Assembly (NCBI GenBank): GCA_032718565.1 | Contig: JAVGVS010000094.1 | Span: 995,187-1,059,186, forward strand | Direction of reading: 5' to 3' | DNA length: 64,000 nucleotides | From: Distichodus sexfasciatus | Lineage: Eukaryota > Chordata > Actinopteri > Characiformes > Distichodontidae | Shown: positions 35,640 through 49,000 of the stretch, piece after piece | Numbering within the stretch: position 1 is the first letter of the stretch | Layout of the letters: every line of letters begins with the position of its first letter | Translations under genes and position numbers: made by a program | The notes under the pieces: generated by a model | The model's input: only the letters and a program-made list of their open reading frames with translations | What the model was told of the DNA's origin: nothing | The model's database searches: none

Positions 35640-35960
35640 CAAACATCACCTAAAAACGTCACAAGCTGAAAACATGAAACTTGAAAATACGTGATGTTAC
35701 AAGTGGAAAACGTATAGCGTTACAACTTAAACATGTGGCGTTACAACATGAAAATGTGTGGCGTCACATGTTGAAACCGTGTAGCGTTACAACTCAAACG
35801 TATGGTGTTACAAGTCAAAAACATATGGCTTTACAAGACGAAAACTTGTGGCGTGACGAGTTGACGACGTGTGCCGTTACAATAAAAACATGCGGCGTTA
35901 CAAGCTGAAAACGTGTAGCGTTACAACTCAAACGTATGGTGTTGCAAGTTGAAAACGTGT
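35640..35960. repeat. GTTACAA minisatellite in the ubash3b 3'UTR region
   Basis: About a dozen imperfect units of 22-27 bases built on GTGTAGCGTTACAACTTGAA / ACGTATGGTGTTACAAGT. Related units reappear at 37,314-37,372. Confidence 0.85.
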
Positions 35961-36974
35961 AAGGAGAACAAGGCTGGAGGTATTAATTGTTCACATGATA
36001 AAGTGACTTGGTTTTTCATTATAACATGATGGATCTTTTTTTATCCTGGCGCAGCAGCAATACGCTCCCGTAAGACGCAGACGTGAAGTGAAAACTTCAT
36101 TTTAAGAAAACGACAGGAACAGTTAAACCAGCTGAGATAAAGCAGCCTGTCCCAGGAGCGAGGAGAAGACGTAGCTGGGAGGGAGAACGTTGTGTGATGC
36201 TACAATTTTGACACTTGACAATCCATTTCTCTTACCATCAATTTCACCTGCAACTTCCTGATCTCTTGCAGGGAGGGTTGTTTGTTTTAAGTAAAGAAAA
36301 AAAAACTGACCACATCATAATCGGCATCGGTCGAGCTCTACGTCTGACAAGCATCAAATCACCAATCCCTACCAACTGATCGTCAGGAACCCGCCGTTCT
36401 CGCTCTGCGCTGTTTATTTGAAGCCCTTTACCGTTCTGCGCTGTTTATTTGAAGACCTTCTGGGCGTTTCTGATTGTCGAGGCTGCGCTGCATCGTCTCT
36501 TGTGCTTTTTCTAAAAAGAGGGATTCACAAGAGGCGCGACGCGTCTCCTTTCTTTCATCACAGTGTCCGGCGGCAGACTTTTTCGGACTCGGCATTCCGG
36601 TTTCTCGAGAGGGGGAGCGAGGATTTGGGGCGAAATTGTTCACTTTTCGCCCCAAAATCGGCCTCGTTTCTGAGACGGGGAAAACCTGAGTAGGTCGTAA
36701 TCCACTTTAGGCTTCTTACCTGTACGAAGAGCGTCTTTCAGATCGCCTCACGAATGTCGAACGATAACCTCTGACCTCTGATTTTGGAAAAGACAAATGA
36801 GAACGCTTACGGACGAGGACAAAACACACAAACACGTGGTTGCTGTCCGAGACGTGGCGATGCGGCATTTTTAAAGACGTGGAAGTCACCTTCGGCTCGG
36901 CCCGTTTTAACTGGTTCTGGGTCGGCGGCGGTTCGGAGGAAGAGCGCGACTCCTCGGCTGCCACTTTTAGAGCA

Positions 36975-37020
36975 GGAAGAAGAGGAGGAGGAGGAGGAGG
37001 AGGAGGATGAGGAAGAGGAG
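36975..37020. repeat. (GGA)n/(GAG)n trinucleotide tract
   Basis: AGAAGAGGAGGAGGAGGAGG and on, about 60 bases downstream of the ubash3b stop. Another (GAG)n tract is at 37,444-37,474 in the last intron. Confidence 0.9.
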
Positions 37021-37080
37021 CTTACGAAGCGGCACAGAGGCAGCAGCGTCGGTGGTGTAGGAAAAAGAGGAGGAGGAGCA

Positions 37081-37218
37081 TCACTCCTGCAGCAGCGTTT
37101 CCCTCCAGTTGAAGCTGTGGTTGGGGCCGTGAGTGAGGGGCAGGATTGGGGGGTCGACCAGCTGCCACACCCCCGTCTCACCCAGCTCCTCACAGGCACA
37201 GAAGCCCAGATACGGGAT
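37081..37218 (-). CDS. ubash3b: ubash3b exon E14 (C-terminus and stop)
   Basis: 138 bases, acceptor AACCAG, ending in TGA at 37,083-37,081. It encodes IPYLGFCACEELGETGVWQL, then VDPPILPLTHGPNHSFNWRE and TLLQE, the family's usual C-terminus. Confidence 0.97.
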   Translation of the reverse strand: MPYLGFCACEELGETGVWQLVDPPILPLTHGPNHSFNWRETLLQE

Positions 37219-38710
37219 CTGGTTAGAGAGAGAGCAGAAATGAAAAGAGAAATGAAAAGAGCCACGGAGATAACCAGAAGACCAAAATATCCTTAATACC
37301 AATTCTGAAACCTGTGTATACACATGGTGTTACAACTCAAAAACGTATGGCGTTACAAGTTGAAAACGAAACTTCCAGAAGTCCTGGCCGACAAGCCTGT
37401 GCATGGGAGTTTGTGGGGAAGTGCATTTTTAAAAGTGTTCGATCGAGGAGGAGGAGGAGGAGGAGGAGGAGGATGAAAACAAAGGCATTGATTGCAATAA
37501 CTCAGTAAGAGTGCTGTAAGAGCTACAGACCTTTCGGACGACTTGCACAAAATCTTTGGATGTCTGTGGGCTGAGGCCCTGCATCTGCCGCGTGCAGGCC
37601 TCCAGAGAGGAAGCGTGAGCCACTATCAACACCTTGTTTCCTGTACAGACAACCGCACCGTTAAACAGAATGTAAGAACCTCGAGCAATGCAATATGACA
37701 AGAAAATCTGCATTAGAATCTAACATGGAGAAAACTCTGTCCTAAAGAGGTGTTGTTTTGGAAACTCATCCGTGAACACTTCAAGCCAAAAAAGGACCTC
37801 TGACGCTTTTACAGTAAATTTGCCACATGTTGACCGATTTTTAAAATTATGATTACGATTATTTAGCTCCAATACCTTACAAAAAAAAACCAAAACGCTC
37901 ACAAATTGTCAATAGCAAAGCAGCATTGACGAGGCAATTTGCTCATTACCTTTTATTGGTATTCCAATTTTTACAATATCAGTGACTTTACAAGCACTGC
38001 TCCCCGGGAGCTGCCCATTTCAGCTTCTCGCTGCTCCTTCACGGACGGGTCAAATGTGGACATCATGTTTGGTTGTGGTGCACCGTGTGCTGTGCTGTGC
38101 TGTACTGCGTTCACTACGATAAACAATTACTCACTTTCACTTAATTCCTGAGTGAGTTTCTAACCCAGACTTGTTTTGTTGGAAAAATTTCTCTACACTG
38201 GAGACCTTTGGGGAGGAAAAAATGGCGTCCGTCCCCATTTGGGTATCTTTTCAGAAGGTTCACGTGGGGAGTTTGTAGCGTAACGGTTAGGGGGAGTCGG
38301 CCCTGTGATCGCAAGGTCGCCGGTTCAAGTCCCGGACCGGTAAAGGTACCACCGAGATAGTCATGAGCAAGGTACCGTCTCCAAGCACGGAGTGTGTGTG
38401 TTTGTGTGTGTGTTTGTGTGTGTGCGTTTGTGCGCGTGTGTGTGAGAGAGTCAGACCTACCCAGAGGTTTGCACTCGGCCAGGATCTCGCGTGTGACCTG
38501 GAAGCTGCGGCTGATGTAGGTGTCGTAGGATTCGGACACGGTCAGCTTGCTGTTGGGGATGTGAGGTCTAGAGAGAGAGAGAGAGAGAGAGTATCTCATC
38601 AAGTTCACCATGGAAACCAATTATCCATGCTAGGCTACAGTACATCACCAAACACAGCCTCTCTTTCACACACACACACACACACACATACACACACATA
38701 CACACACACA

Positions 38711-38747
<37 letters not shown>

Positions 38748-39522
38748 ACACACTTCTCCAGTTTTCAAAGCTAACTCAAACTCAACACAGAGTCTCAGTC
38801 AGCGGTTAATGGTCAGCATCACAGCCTCTCATCTCTTCCTTCTCTTTCTCTTCTCACTCTTCCCCTTCTTTCTCTACCCTTCCGCTTCTGTTGCTCTCTG
38901 CCTCCCTCTGTCCCTCTCTTCCTCCATCCCTCGCTCCTCTTCTACCATTCCTCCCTTCACTCCCTCTCCCTCCCATTCCATCTCCCCTTTCCTTTCTCTC
39001 TAGTGTCTCTTTCCCACCATCAGTCTCAGTCTCTTTCTCTCTCTCCCTACACTTCTGCTTCTCTCCCTCCTTTCCCTCCCTCTCTCCCCCTCCTTTCCTC
39101 CCTCTCTCTCCCTCCCTTCCGCTGTCGGGTATCAGTGCTTGTTGGCTGGTGATTTGGTGATGGTGTTTGTTGGCAAATCTGACCTGTACGTTGTGTCCAC
39201 GCTGAAGTTGGCAGCTGCCAGATCAGAGGGTGGGATCCAGGCAGGTAGAGACGTGCCCGAAACCCACTTGGTCCACTCAAACAGCCCCGGCTCCACCCGG
39301 ATCTTAGTCTTGCCGTCCTGCTGCAGACCTGCACCAAGCACAAACACACCGAGAGACACCGTAAATAAGACGGAAGACGTGTACAAAAACGTCGCAATAT
39401 CATCTCTCCTCCTCAACAGACAGGACGATGGGGATTCGGAGCATTCACGCCAACTAAGATGACCAACAACTGCCCCTAGGAAGGTTTGACCTCTACACCT
39501 ACATCAAAGGGCTGATCTTCAA

Positions 39523-39557
<35 letters not shown>

Positions 39558-39838
39558 GCAGAGGAAGTGAGAGAGTCAGGGATCTATTAAAAGCAGAAGA
39601 CAGGAAGCAGCCAGAGTGCTTAGTCACAACACACAAGGGTCAGCGAGTTTAAGAGCTTAATAGAGTCAGAGAGAGAGAGGAAGAGGGGGAAGAACGGAGA
39701 GAGGGGTGGAAAATAGAGACCTAATGTAGTCAGTACCTCGGAGAATATTATGAGCCGTCTGCACACAGCGCAGGGACGGAGAGCAGTACACAAAATCTAT
39801 AACCGTGTGGCTGTCCAACAGAGCTTCACCTACAACAC

Positions 39839-39875
<37 letters not shown>

Positions 39876-40078
39876 AGAGGAAGAGAGAAAGAGTTTAATA
39901 AAGAGAGAGAGAGATTTGTTGTGCATCGTGTGTGTGTGTGTTGATACTGACCCACGAGTCTGGCCTGCGTGGCGCCGAACACAGTGATGGGACAGTCCTT
40001 ATCATAATCCCTGTGTCCTCCACCCCGCACTGGCAGACTGCACGGCATGTTGAGATTCGACCTTACGTAACGACCTGC

Positions 40079-40109
<31 letters not shown>

Positions 40110-43100
40110 CACTTTAACTAAACTCTAACTCAGCATCTCCTGTGATGAAGCAGAGATTATACAAATGGTGGTGAATAAATGTGCAGCTAACTGAGCTGAT
40201 TATTATACTGATGGTCCTGGAGTTACGATTTTTCAATCTTACGTTGACAAAATTGCAAAAAAAAAAAAAACAACAACAAAAAAGTTTTGTGTGGCAGGCA
40301 AACGTCGGGCCGCTGCTGAGATGAGACGAGATGTTTACACCTATGGGGATTTTTTTGATAAACACATTTTTGTACACATTTGGGCCTTTCATTTACACCA
40401 ACGGAATTTTAGCCACCGCAAACGCATATTTTTTAAAATGCCCGCCAAAGTGAAGATTTTTCGAAACGCTGGATTCTGTGGATACGTATAAACGAAAGGC
40501 TCAAACGTATAAAAAAAAAATCTGCGTTTATGAAAATATCCGCATACATGTAAACAGGCCCTAAATGATGGATTTTTATTTTATGGGTTACATAGCAACA
40601 CGTCTACATGAACGTTTACACACTTGCATGTTCTTGAAAATTTAGATTCAAAATAATTCAGTATAAAAGCCCCGTTATAAGTGACCTCTGACCTTTGGCA
40701 TCGAAGCATTGGGTGATCCAGTGTTTCCCAAACACCACGTCCATTCTCTCACCATGACGACACACGAACAAGGTTCTCTTAGGCAACATGGGCTGGCTGT
40801 TGGTCCTCAACACCTGCAACATCATAACAACCTTGTTATACAGCGATACAGACGGTGATATTCTGGAGAGTTATTCTTAAACCACGTGGTATTTAGCAGT
40901 GCTTTCTGGTTCGGGACTTTAAATCAGGGGTGGGATTAAATTGTGACTCTGCACGGCAAAACCAGTCGCTTGTCGCAAATTTTCAAAATTGAGTTATGTT
41001 TTCATGAAAGGGCATAAATCAAGCTTCAAAACGATACCTATATGGAATGAATGGGACGACATATGACTGAGATATCAACATTCAAAGGAGTCGGGTTTCT
41101 CCTGTCACGCCAAGTGAGAAACTGAGAAATCTGCCTTTGAAGTTGACTATCGCCGTAGCACTCACAGACGCTTGGTGCGGTCGCGGCTACGTTTGCATTT
41201 ACGGTAGCCTACGCTGCATTCACAGCCACACGGATAGCCTACCTGCGTTAGGTTAACTGAACTCGGGAGATGAAGATGGATTCCGGAGAAATATCTTCAC
41301 GCTAGTCAACCAGTGGATTTACCGTAAATATTGGAGTAGAGCGGTCAAAACACAAACTTTTAACATTCTGCTGGAATTGAATTCCTCACCTCAAGAAAGT
41401 CACGTTTTTAGGATGGACCTTCCACTGTTTCAAAACACTAAAAACAACATTCCAACATTTTACCCCACGCAACATAAACGCTCGTTTTTCCCGGAAACCT
41501 CCGTTGCGACAAGCGACTGGCTGCGCCATGGAGGGTCACAATTAAGCATGATTTAAACCTGCAGGATTCTACTCCTCTGGGAGCGGAACTGAACTCTTGA
41601 CTCAAACGAAATCACTATTGAACGTGAACAGGAATGTTGAACGTCAGATTAACGATGATGAGGGAGGAGCGGAGACGACGTATGCAATCATTCATTAATT
41701 TAGCCTGAATTTAGGTCTTTATTTTTTAAACTTCTCAACCTTAAGTGAAGTTAGTTTTTAGTTTTAGGTCATAATTATAAGACTGCGATTCAAGACTGCA
41801 AAATTAAGTCAATTACCATTCATTCATTCATTATCTCAACCGCTTAATCCCAACTGGGGTCGCGGGGGGACCGGAGGCTATCCCGGGAGCTGACGGGCAC
41901 AAGGCGGGGAACAACCCTGGGCAGTCGCCAACACACCGCAGGGCACACACACTCACACCCACAATCACACCTTACGGGACCAATTTAAGAGTCGCCAATT
42001 AACCTATAGTGCATGCTTTTGGACTGTGGGAGGAAACCGGAGCTCCTGGAGAAAACCCACGCGAACACGGAGAGAGCATGCAAACTCCACACAGAAAGGC
42101 CCTTCGGACGTCCCCGGGGTTCAAACCCAGGACCTTCTCACTATGAGGCGGCAGCGCTAACCACTGCGCCACCGTGAATTATGAGACTGTAATTAGAATT
42201 CTGCGTTAGCAGGTCAAAAATATGAATATGTATTCAATGTATCCAAAATTATGAATTAGTCAAAGAACATAATTTTTAAAAAAAACATTCAGAACGAGAT
42301 AAAATGTTAAGAGAAAAATTAGACAGTAATAACACAATTATCAATTAATGAAGTTCTGGTAAAATGGTAAAAAGACACCATCAGCGGCTTTTCTTGATTT
42401 TTTTATACAAAATATAATGTTAATATATATGATATGTGTCTTTTTCAAAATGGCATCACTATTTCTAAACACTAAAATTCTACTTTTGAAAAAAATCACA
42501 CTGTCATTTTATTCAGACTTATGCTTTTTAAAAACAAGCACATGAAAGTGTAAATAACCAATAACAAGCCTAAAATATCATAAAATGAAACGTTTAATAT
42601 GCTGTTTAATCCAGTCTTACAATGACAATAACGATATGACAAAATTGTAAAGAAATGTTTTATGACAAAACCATAAAAAGGTATGTTTTGGTATGTTTAT
42701 AGGGCGACTAAGTCACCTTTGTAGGGTTTTTAGGGGAGTTTTAAGCTACACTCATTCATTCCTCATCCAAAGCGCTTAATCCCTAATGGAGTTGCGGGGA
42801 CCGGAGCCTATCCCGGGAAATACCAACCCTGGGCAGACGCCAACATACCACAGGGCTCATATTAACAACACAAGGTAGGATATTACTCCTGCGTCTCACC
42901 TGCATCTGGTGACATATCAGCCCCAGACTTAGCGGGTCGACCGGGCCGGACTCGTCCAGCAGACGCCCGTCCAGCTGTCCGTCAAGAAAAAGACCGCCCA
43001 CCGCACCGCCGCTATTGGTGGGGGAGGTGCAGTTGAGGAAGGAATGGGAGCTGGAACCAGAAACAAGTCCATCAGTAAAATCATCAGCCCGAGACGGGAA

Positions 43101-44500
43101 GATAAATGATTCAGCTCGATTGGGGAACGATTTGCCGAATCATCACAGTCTAGGAAACTGCAATCGGCAAAATTACGTTGATTAGAGGCTGTAAATGTCC
43201 GTATTGATTAATTGCCCATCCCTCGTCTGAAACAGGAAGGACAATCCAACTCGTGTGGTTAAATTACGTGCTCGGCCCCTCACCCGTGCAGGACCCAGGT
43301 GTCGCACTCGTCCGCACGGTTGACGTAGTTTTCGGGCAGCAGGCCGGACAGCCCGGTGCCCTGCGATGCCCCGTACACCCAGCCCTCGCTGGCACTGCCC
43401 TGCTCCACTGGCGACATGAAGATGAAGTCTCCCGGCACCAGCTCCAGCTCGTCCTCGTTCTGCGGCAGGTACGGGTACATCACACGCAGCGTCTGGAAAG
43501 GCAGGGACAAGAACACAAGAGTTCACTTTTCAACACTGTTCTCCACCGAGCTGAACCGAAAACTCTTTCAGAGAAACTACAGCAAAAACTACACAGAAAA
43601 TACTTAATAATCCCTAAAATCACACATTTCCTTATTCATTTTGTACAGACCATGGAAATATTTATAAAAACGTGTACATGAGAGCAAACAAGATCAAGAG
43701 AGAACGAGAAAGAGAGCAAGAACAAGAGCGAGGGAGGAGGAGGGAAAAGTGTACCTCGTGGTTGGCGAAGCGGATGTCCCGCGAGAAGAGGACGGCCAGC
43801 CAATCACAGCCCAGCGTCACGTCCACGCCCCGCGCCAGCTTCTCTAACGAGGCCAGGTGATTGGTGGGGAAGTGGTAGGCCAGCGTCACGTGCAGCTGCT
43901 TCTTGTGCGGTTCGACGTGGACGTCTGGAGGGATGGAGGAAAAGAAGAAATAGAAGAAAAGTCCTCTATTTGTCGAGCTCCAACTCACTCACACACACAC
44001 ACACCTGCTTTGGCGGCCGCCTCGGTGGCGAAGTCTGCGGCGAAGCCCTTCAGCACCTCAGCGATCTTCTCGTCGACGAAGAGGCCGATGAAGTTGGAGG
44101 AGGTGTAGAGCTCGAGCGGGAGAGGCGAGGGGAAGCGACCTCTCCATTTACTAACCACGCTCTGTAGAGCCTCACACAGAGCCTCCACCTTCGCATCTGC
44201 ACACTGCGCACACACACACGCACACACACACACACTTCACGTGTAAGCATTTGAATATACTGTATATACATGCATGCATGCACACACACACACACCTGAG
44301 TAGACATATACATATAAACAAAGTGCTGCTTTATATAAGCATGTGACCACACACTCCAATGCACACACACACACACACACGCAAATTATGTTTGGATATG
44401 TTTGGACGCACATCCACACACACAACTACATATGCGCATACACACATACATTTCATGCATCACAAATATGTACACACATCTACTGTACATACTGTATGCG

Positions 44501-44535
<35 letters not shown>

Positions 44536-45779
44536 CACATGCATTGATGCACATGCATTGATGCACACACACACAAAGACTTCCATACATACTCACACAC
44601 ACACACACACACACACAGTATGCACACACACAGTATGCACACATGCATTTGCAAACATATAGACTTGCATTTTTTGTGCGTATTTTTCATCATGTGTACA
44701 CATATTAAACATGCAGACGAACACACTCAGAGCTCCAGCGCTACAGGGTTCTGACCATGAAGAACTGGCAGAGCGTGATATGAGGGAAGATGTTGTGAGC
44801 CTTGTTCTTGCCACACATGACCCGACTCTGCTGCCAGAATTGGGAGAGCTGGTGCAGCAGCGGACCGCTCGGACGCAGATACAGGACAAACTCCCTCGGC
44901 AACGGGTCGTCCAGAAACGGGTCGTCCACGTGCGAGAACAACCTGAGAGAGCAAGAGCGAGAGAGGGAAGAAAGTGGAACAACAGGAAGAAAGAGAAGAT
45001 GGAAGGGAGGGAGGACAATGGCAAGAGACAATGGAGTGTGAGAGAGTGGGAGTGAGAGAGAGCAAGAGAAAGAGAGGAGTGTGAAGAAATAAAACTTTAG
45101 TGTAGGGCATTCTTCTACCAGCAGGGGGCAGCAGCGCTCAGTAGAGACCAGAACCCAACTTCTCCACTCCAGAACAAAACCACAACCAGAACCTGAACCT
45201 GACCGCACTGCTGACCCGACTGTGATGAACATTAAACTCCAAAAAGCTTTCCTCAATAAACTCTAGGTCAGAACACTGGCCTGTTTTACCATATCACATG
45301 GGGAACAAAAACGCCACAACAACACCGCTACAACACCAGACGCAGTGAGTCATGATTAAATTGATTCATTATATAAATATTTCATAATAAGGGCTGACAA
45401 AAGTAACAACTAAATCAGCAGATCATTTTAACACCAGGATCCGTCTGGAAAAGTTGACATTTTACCGTTTCTGGTCAACGGTCTTAAGCAACATTTGTCT
45501 GGACATTGTGTCGTCATCAACGTGTGTGTGTATGTTCATGTCCGAGTGTGCGTCTGAAGTCTGTGTGATGATGGCTCAGTGCAGCAAGTCTTTATTTCAT
45601 CATTTTGACAAGGAAACTGCCGATTCATTCTTCTTACACGATTTTGAGTAGGTGTGTATGAGTGTGTAAGAGTGTGAATGAAAGAGCAGTGTGTGTTGAG
45701 ACGCAGGGGTGTGTTGGTGACAACAGCAGTGTGATTAAGTCTAAATACCTCAAGACAAACTCTGTGTGTGTGTGTGTGT

Positions 45780-45819
<40 letters not shown>

Positions 45820-45933
45820 GAGAGACAGAGAGTGTGTACTCACCAGTCACAAGCTGCCTGTACATTTCGGCCTCCAGTTGAAACCAAAGCTTTGAGCCTG
45901 TATGAGAGAGACAGAGGAGTACGGGGGGAAGGA

Positions 45934-45965
<32 letters not shown>

Positions 45966-46024
45966 AAAGAGGGAAGGAGAGAAGGAGGGAAGGAGGTGGG
46001 AGAGAAAAGGCAAGGGGGAAGAAG

Positions 46025-46058
<34 letters not shown>

Positions 46059-49000
46059 AGTTTCTCATGCTGGTCACAAAATCAATACTCTCTTTTCCGG
46101 AGGATGTTTATGTGTGAGTGCGTGTGAGTGTGTGTAAACGAGTGTGTGTGTGTGTGTTGAGATAACAGACACGCTTCAGCTCCGGTACAGGAGGAAAACA
46201 CATCACACAGTAAAACTCATCATCATCATCTGTCAATCTCTCTCTCTCTCTCGTTCTACTGTTGTCCAGCTAACTCAGAAAAACATCTCGAGGTGCTAAA
46301 ACATGAGAAAGCAAACCACACACACACCCACACACACACACTCACCCACACACACCCACACTCACCCACACACACCCACACACACACACACCCACTCACC
46401 CACACACACCCACACCCACCCACTCTTGTATTACTATCTTTATGAGGTCCATAGACCCCCATAATGACTAGATGTATATAATTTTACACCTACGCCTAAT
46501 CCTAACCTTAACCTTAACCTCAGTAACCAAAAGCACATCTTTTACCTCTTTTAGTTTCTCAAATAAAACAAGCACATCTTCTATAAAGTCATTTCTCCTC
46601 ATGGGGAATGACTTCTCAAATGTCCCCACAAAGATAAGTGATTTTAGGGGACAAAAAGGTCCCCACAAAGATAAGTGATTTTAGGGGACAAAAAGGTCCC
46701 CACAATGCCATAAATACCCGGCCCACAAACACACACACCTCAAAACCTAGATGAACACATAATTACAGCTAACAGGCCACAAAAAATTACGTTTCAGCAG
46801 GAAAGAAAAAAAAAAAAAAGAAAGAGGTGAAGACACAGGGAAAGAGAGAGGGAATGGGGAAAGAAAGAATAAGAAATGAAAGAAGGAAAGACAAAGAAAG
46901 AGGGGGAGAGATGAAGTGAGAGGGAAGGAAGAAAGAGGGGAGAAACTGAGAAAAAGAGAGAGGGAAAGGGGGAAGAAAATGGTGAAGAGACAGTTAAAGA
47001 GAGAGGGAAGGGGAAAGAAAGATAGAAACGGAAAGAGGGGGACTGACAGAGAAAGAGAGAGGGAAGAGCGAAAGAAAGAAAATGATATTACGGCATATTA
47101 GGCATCGGTATCGATATCGGCCACGAAAAACGATATCGGCCGACCTCTACTCGGAGTCATTAAAACATCGCTTGTGTTAATTATATCTAACGAGCTGTAA
47201 TATGAACTTCTAGCCATAACCCATCACCATGAACACTCCCAATTTAGAGAAGACATCTGGTGCTCTTTAACAACTACACACACACACACACACACACACC
47301 TCAAGCCCTAGATGAAAACATAATTACAGCTAAAAGGCCACAAAAATAAGACGTTAACGTTTCAGCAGGAGGATGACATGTCTGCAGTCTAATTGGCTCA
47401 GCTACGCTCCCGTCCGCACTAATTACACTCCTCGTCGGCTCTGTATAATTCATATAACTCAGCAGCAGCAGCTTTCCACCCGACTCCTCCTGCCCTTTTC
47501 TCACCCGACACCTCCGTCCCTCCCTCTCTCCACCCCACACCGCCCCTCACTCTTCACTCGGAAGCCCCAAAAATCATACAGTCTCTCGATCATTGGGTGG
47601 GGGGGAGACGAAGACGTTTGACAGGGTCAAGATTTTTTTACCCAGAATTTCCCCTTTCCAAAAATGTGAGACTAACCCTAATGGTGTCATCAACACACCG
47701 CGGGGGCACAACTGCAGTTCGCTTCCTTCACCAGGGAGGCTCCGGGTCCGAGGTGTGTTAAACCTCACTCGTGGGTGAAGCGGCGCCGAGTGTGCGAAGA
47801 CGCGGGAGGTGGGCGGAGCCTGGGGAGACGCGTTCAACAAAGAACAAAGCACAGGAAACCCTTTGTGATGAGAAGAATACACACTGCTTGTGACTTACTG
47901 ACGAGAACCAGCAACAGCACAAGGAGCAGCATGAGAACACGGACACACACCAATACCAATGCTCACACACACACACACAGTCGCGTATTACTATCTTTGT
48001 TAGGTCCGTCCACAGACTCCCACAATGACTAGATGTATATAATTTAACACCTACACCTAACCTTAACCCTACCCTCAGTAACCAAACACAGAACTTTTAC
48101 CTTTTTTGGTTTCTCAGATAAAACATGCACATTTTCTGAGAGAGAGAAGTGTGTCCCGTTGTTGTCTCTACAGTAGCTGCTATAATAGACACTATGAATC
48201 TCTCCAAACACACACCATCATGTTCACTTTAGGTGGCCTCTGCTCACAGGCGCGTGTGTGTGTGTGTGTGTGTCTTCGGGGTCAGAGTTCCAGCAGATTG
48301 CTCGATACTCAGCTCTATATTTAGTCAGAGCGGCCCTCGGGCCCCTGCCCCAATGCATGCTGGGATAGGAAAGCCCACGAAACACGGCCATATGGCCACA
48401 CACATGTACAAACACACACTATTTAAGTCAACCTTCAATCCTGCTTACACACAAACACACACGTATACAAACACAAATTCCTACAGAGAACTAGTCTGTC
48501 TAGTGAACACACACACACACTCACAACTTGACATGAAAGTATGGAAAAACGCACATGCACACACCCACACACGCCATATAGTCTGGTTCAACATATTTGT
48601 CACCCACATACTGAGACACAATCAAGCACACACACACCATCAGGCAGACGTATAGATATATATGTAAGAGACAACACACACAAAATAGTAGAAATCAATG
48701 AACACAACAGCAACAACTACAGCAAGCTGCTGTGACTCATCAGACAGGCGGGTATTTCCTCACACACACACACACACACACACCCGTCTCACTCCACCAG
48801 CTCGGCCGCTCTGCTACACAGCAGTTCAACACCACCTACGGCTCAGGCCTAAAGTCCAGAGCAGCAGAGGAGCGGTCTACACCCTAAACACCCTAAAAGC
48901 CCACCTTCTTTAGGTCTTGAGCTGAAGTCTAAATACTGAGAGTGATTGAACTCCTCAGTCACAAATTATTACAAGAGAAGAGCAGAAGAGAAACAAGAGA

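Larger units (their letters stand above)
33610..37080 (-). other. probable ubash3b 3'UTR and proximal downstream sequence
   Basis: Unique-looking sequence follows the stop codon for about 3.4 kb, with few mobile elements. A minus-strand AATAAA lies at 33,635-33,630, and another near 33,450; either could end the transcript. The stretch contains a minisatellite (35,640-35,960), an ATA/AAT microsatellite near 34,930 and a GAG/GGA tract at 36,977-37,020. Open frames here are not protein-like. The extent is inferred, not shown. Confidence 0.35.

Noticed and set aside
35640..35960. Regular short repeats resembling a CRISPR array
   Set aside because: Units are contiguous and diverged without unique spacers, in a vertebrate locus; a minisatellite.
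36784..37296. Plus-strand 170-codon frame with a poly-Glu run
   Set aside because: It overlaps the last ubash3b exon on the opposite strand and a GAG trinucleotide tract; the minus reading has clear homology.
48224..48415. Minus-strand VGFP reading considered as the missing ubash3b UBA exon (MGFP)
   Set aside because: Residues before and after do not match the UBA helix and no acceptor/donor in the right phase flanks it.
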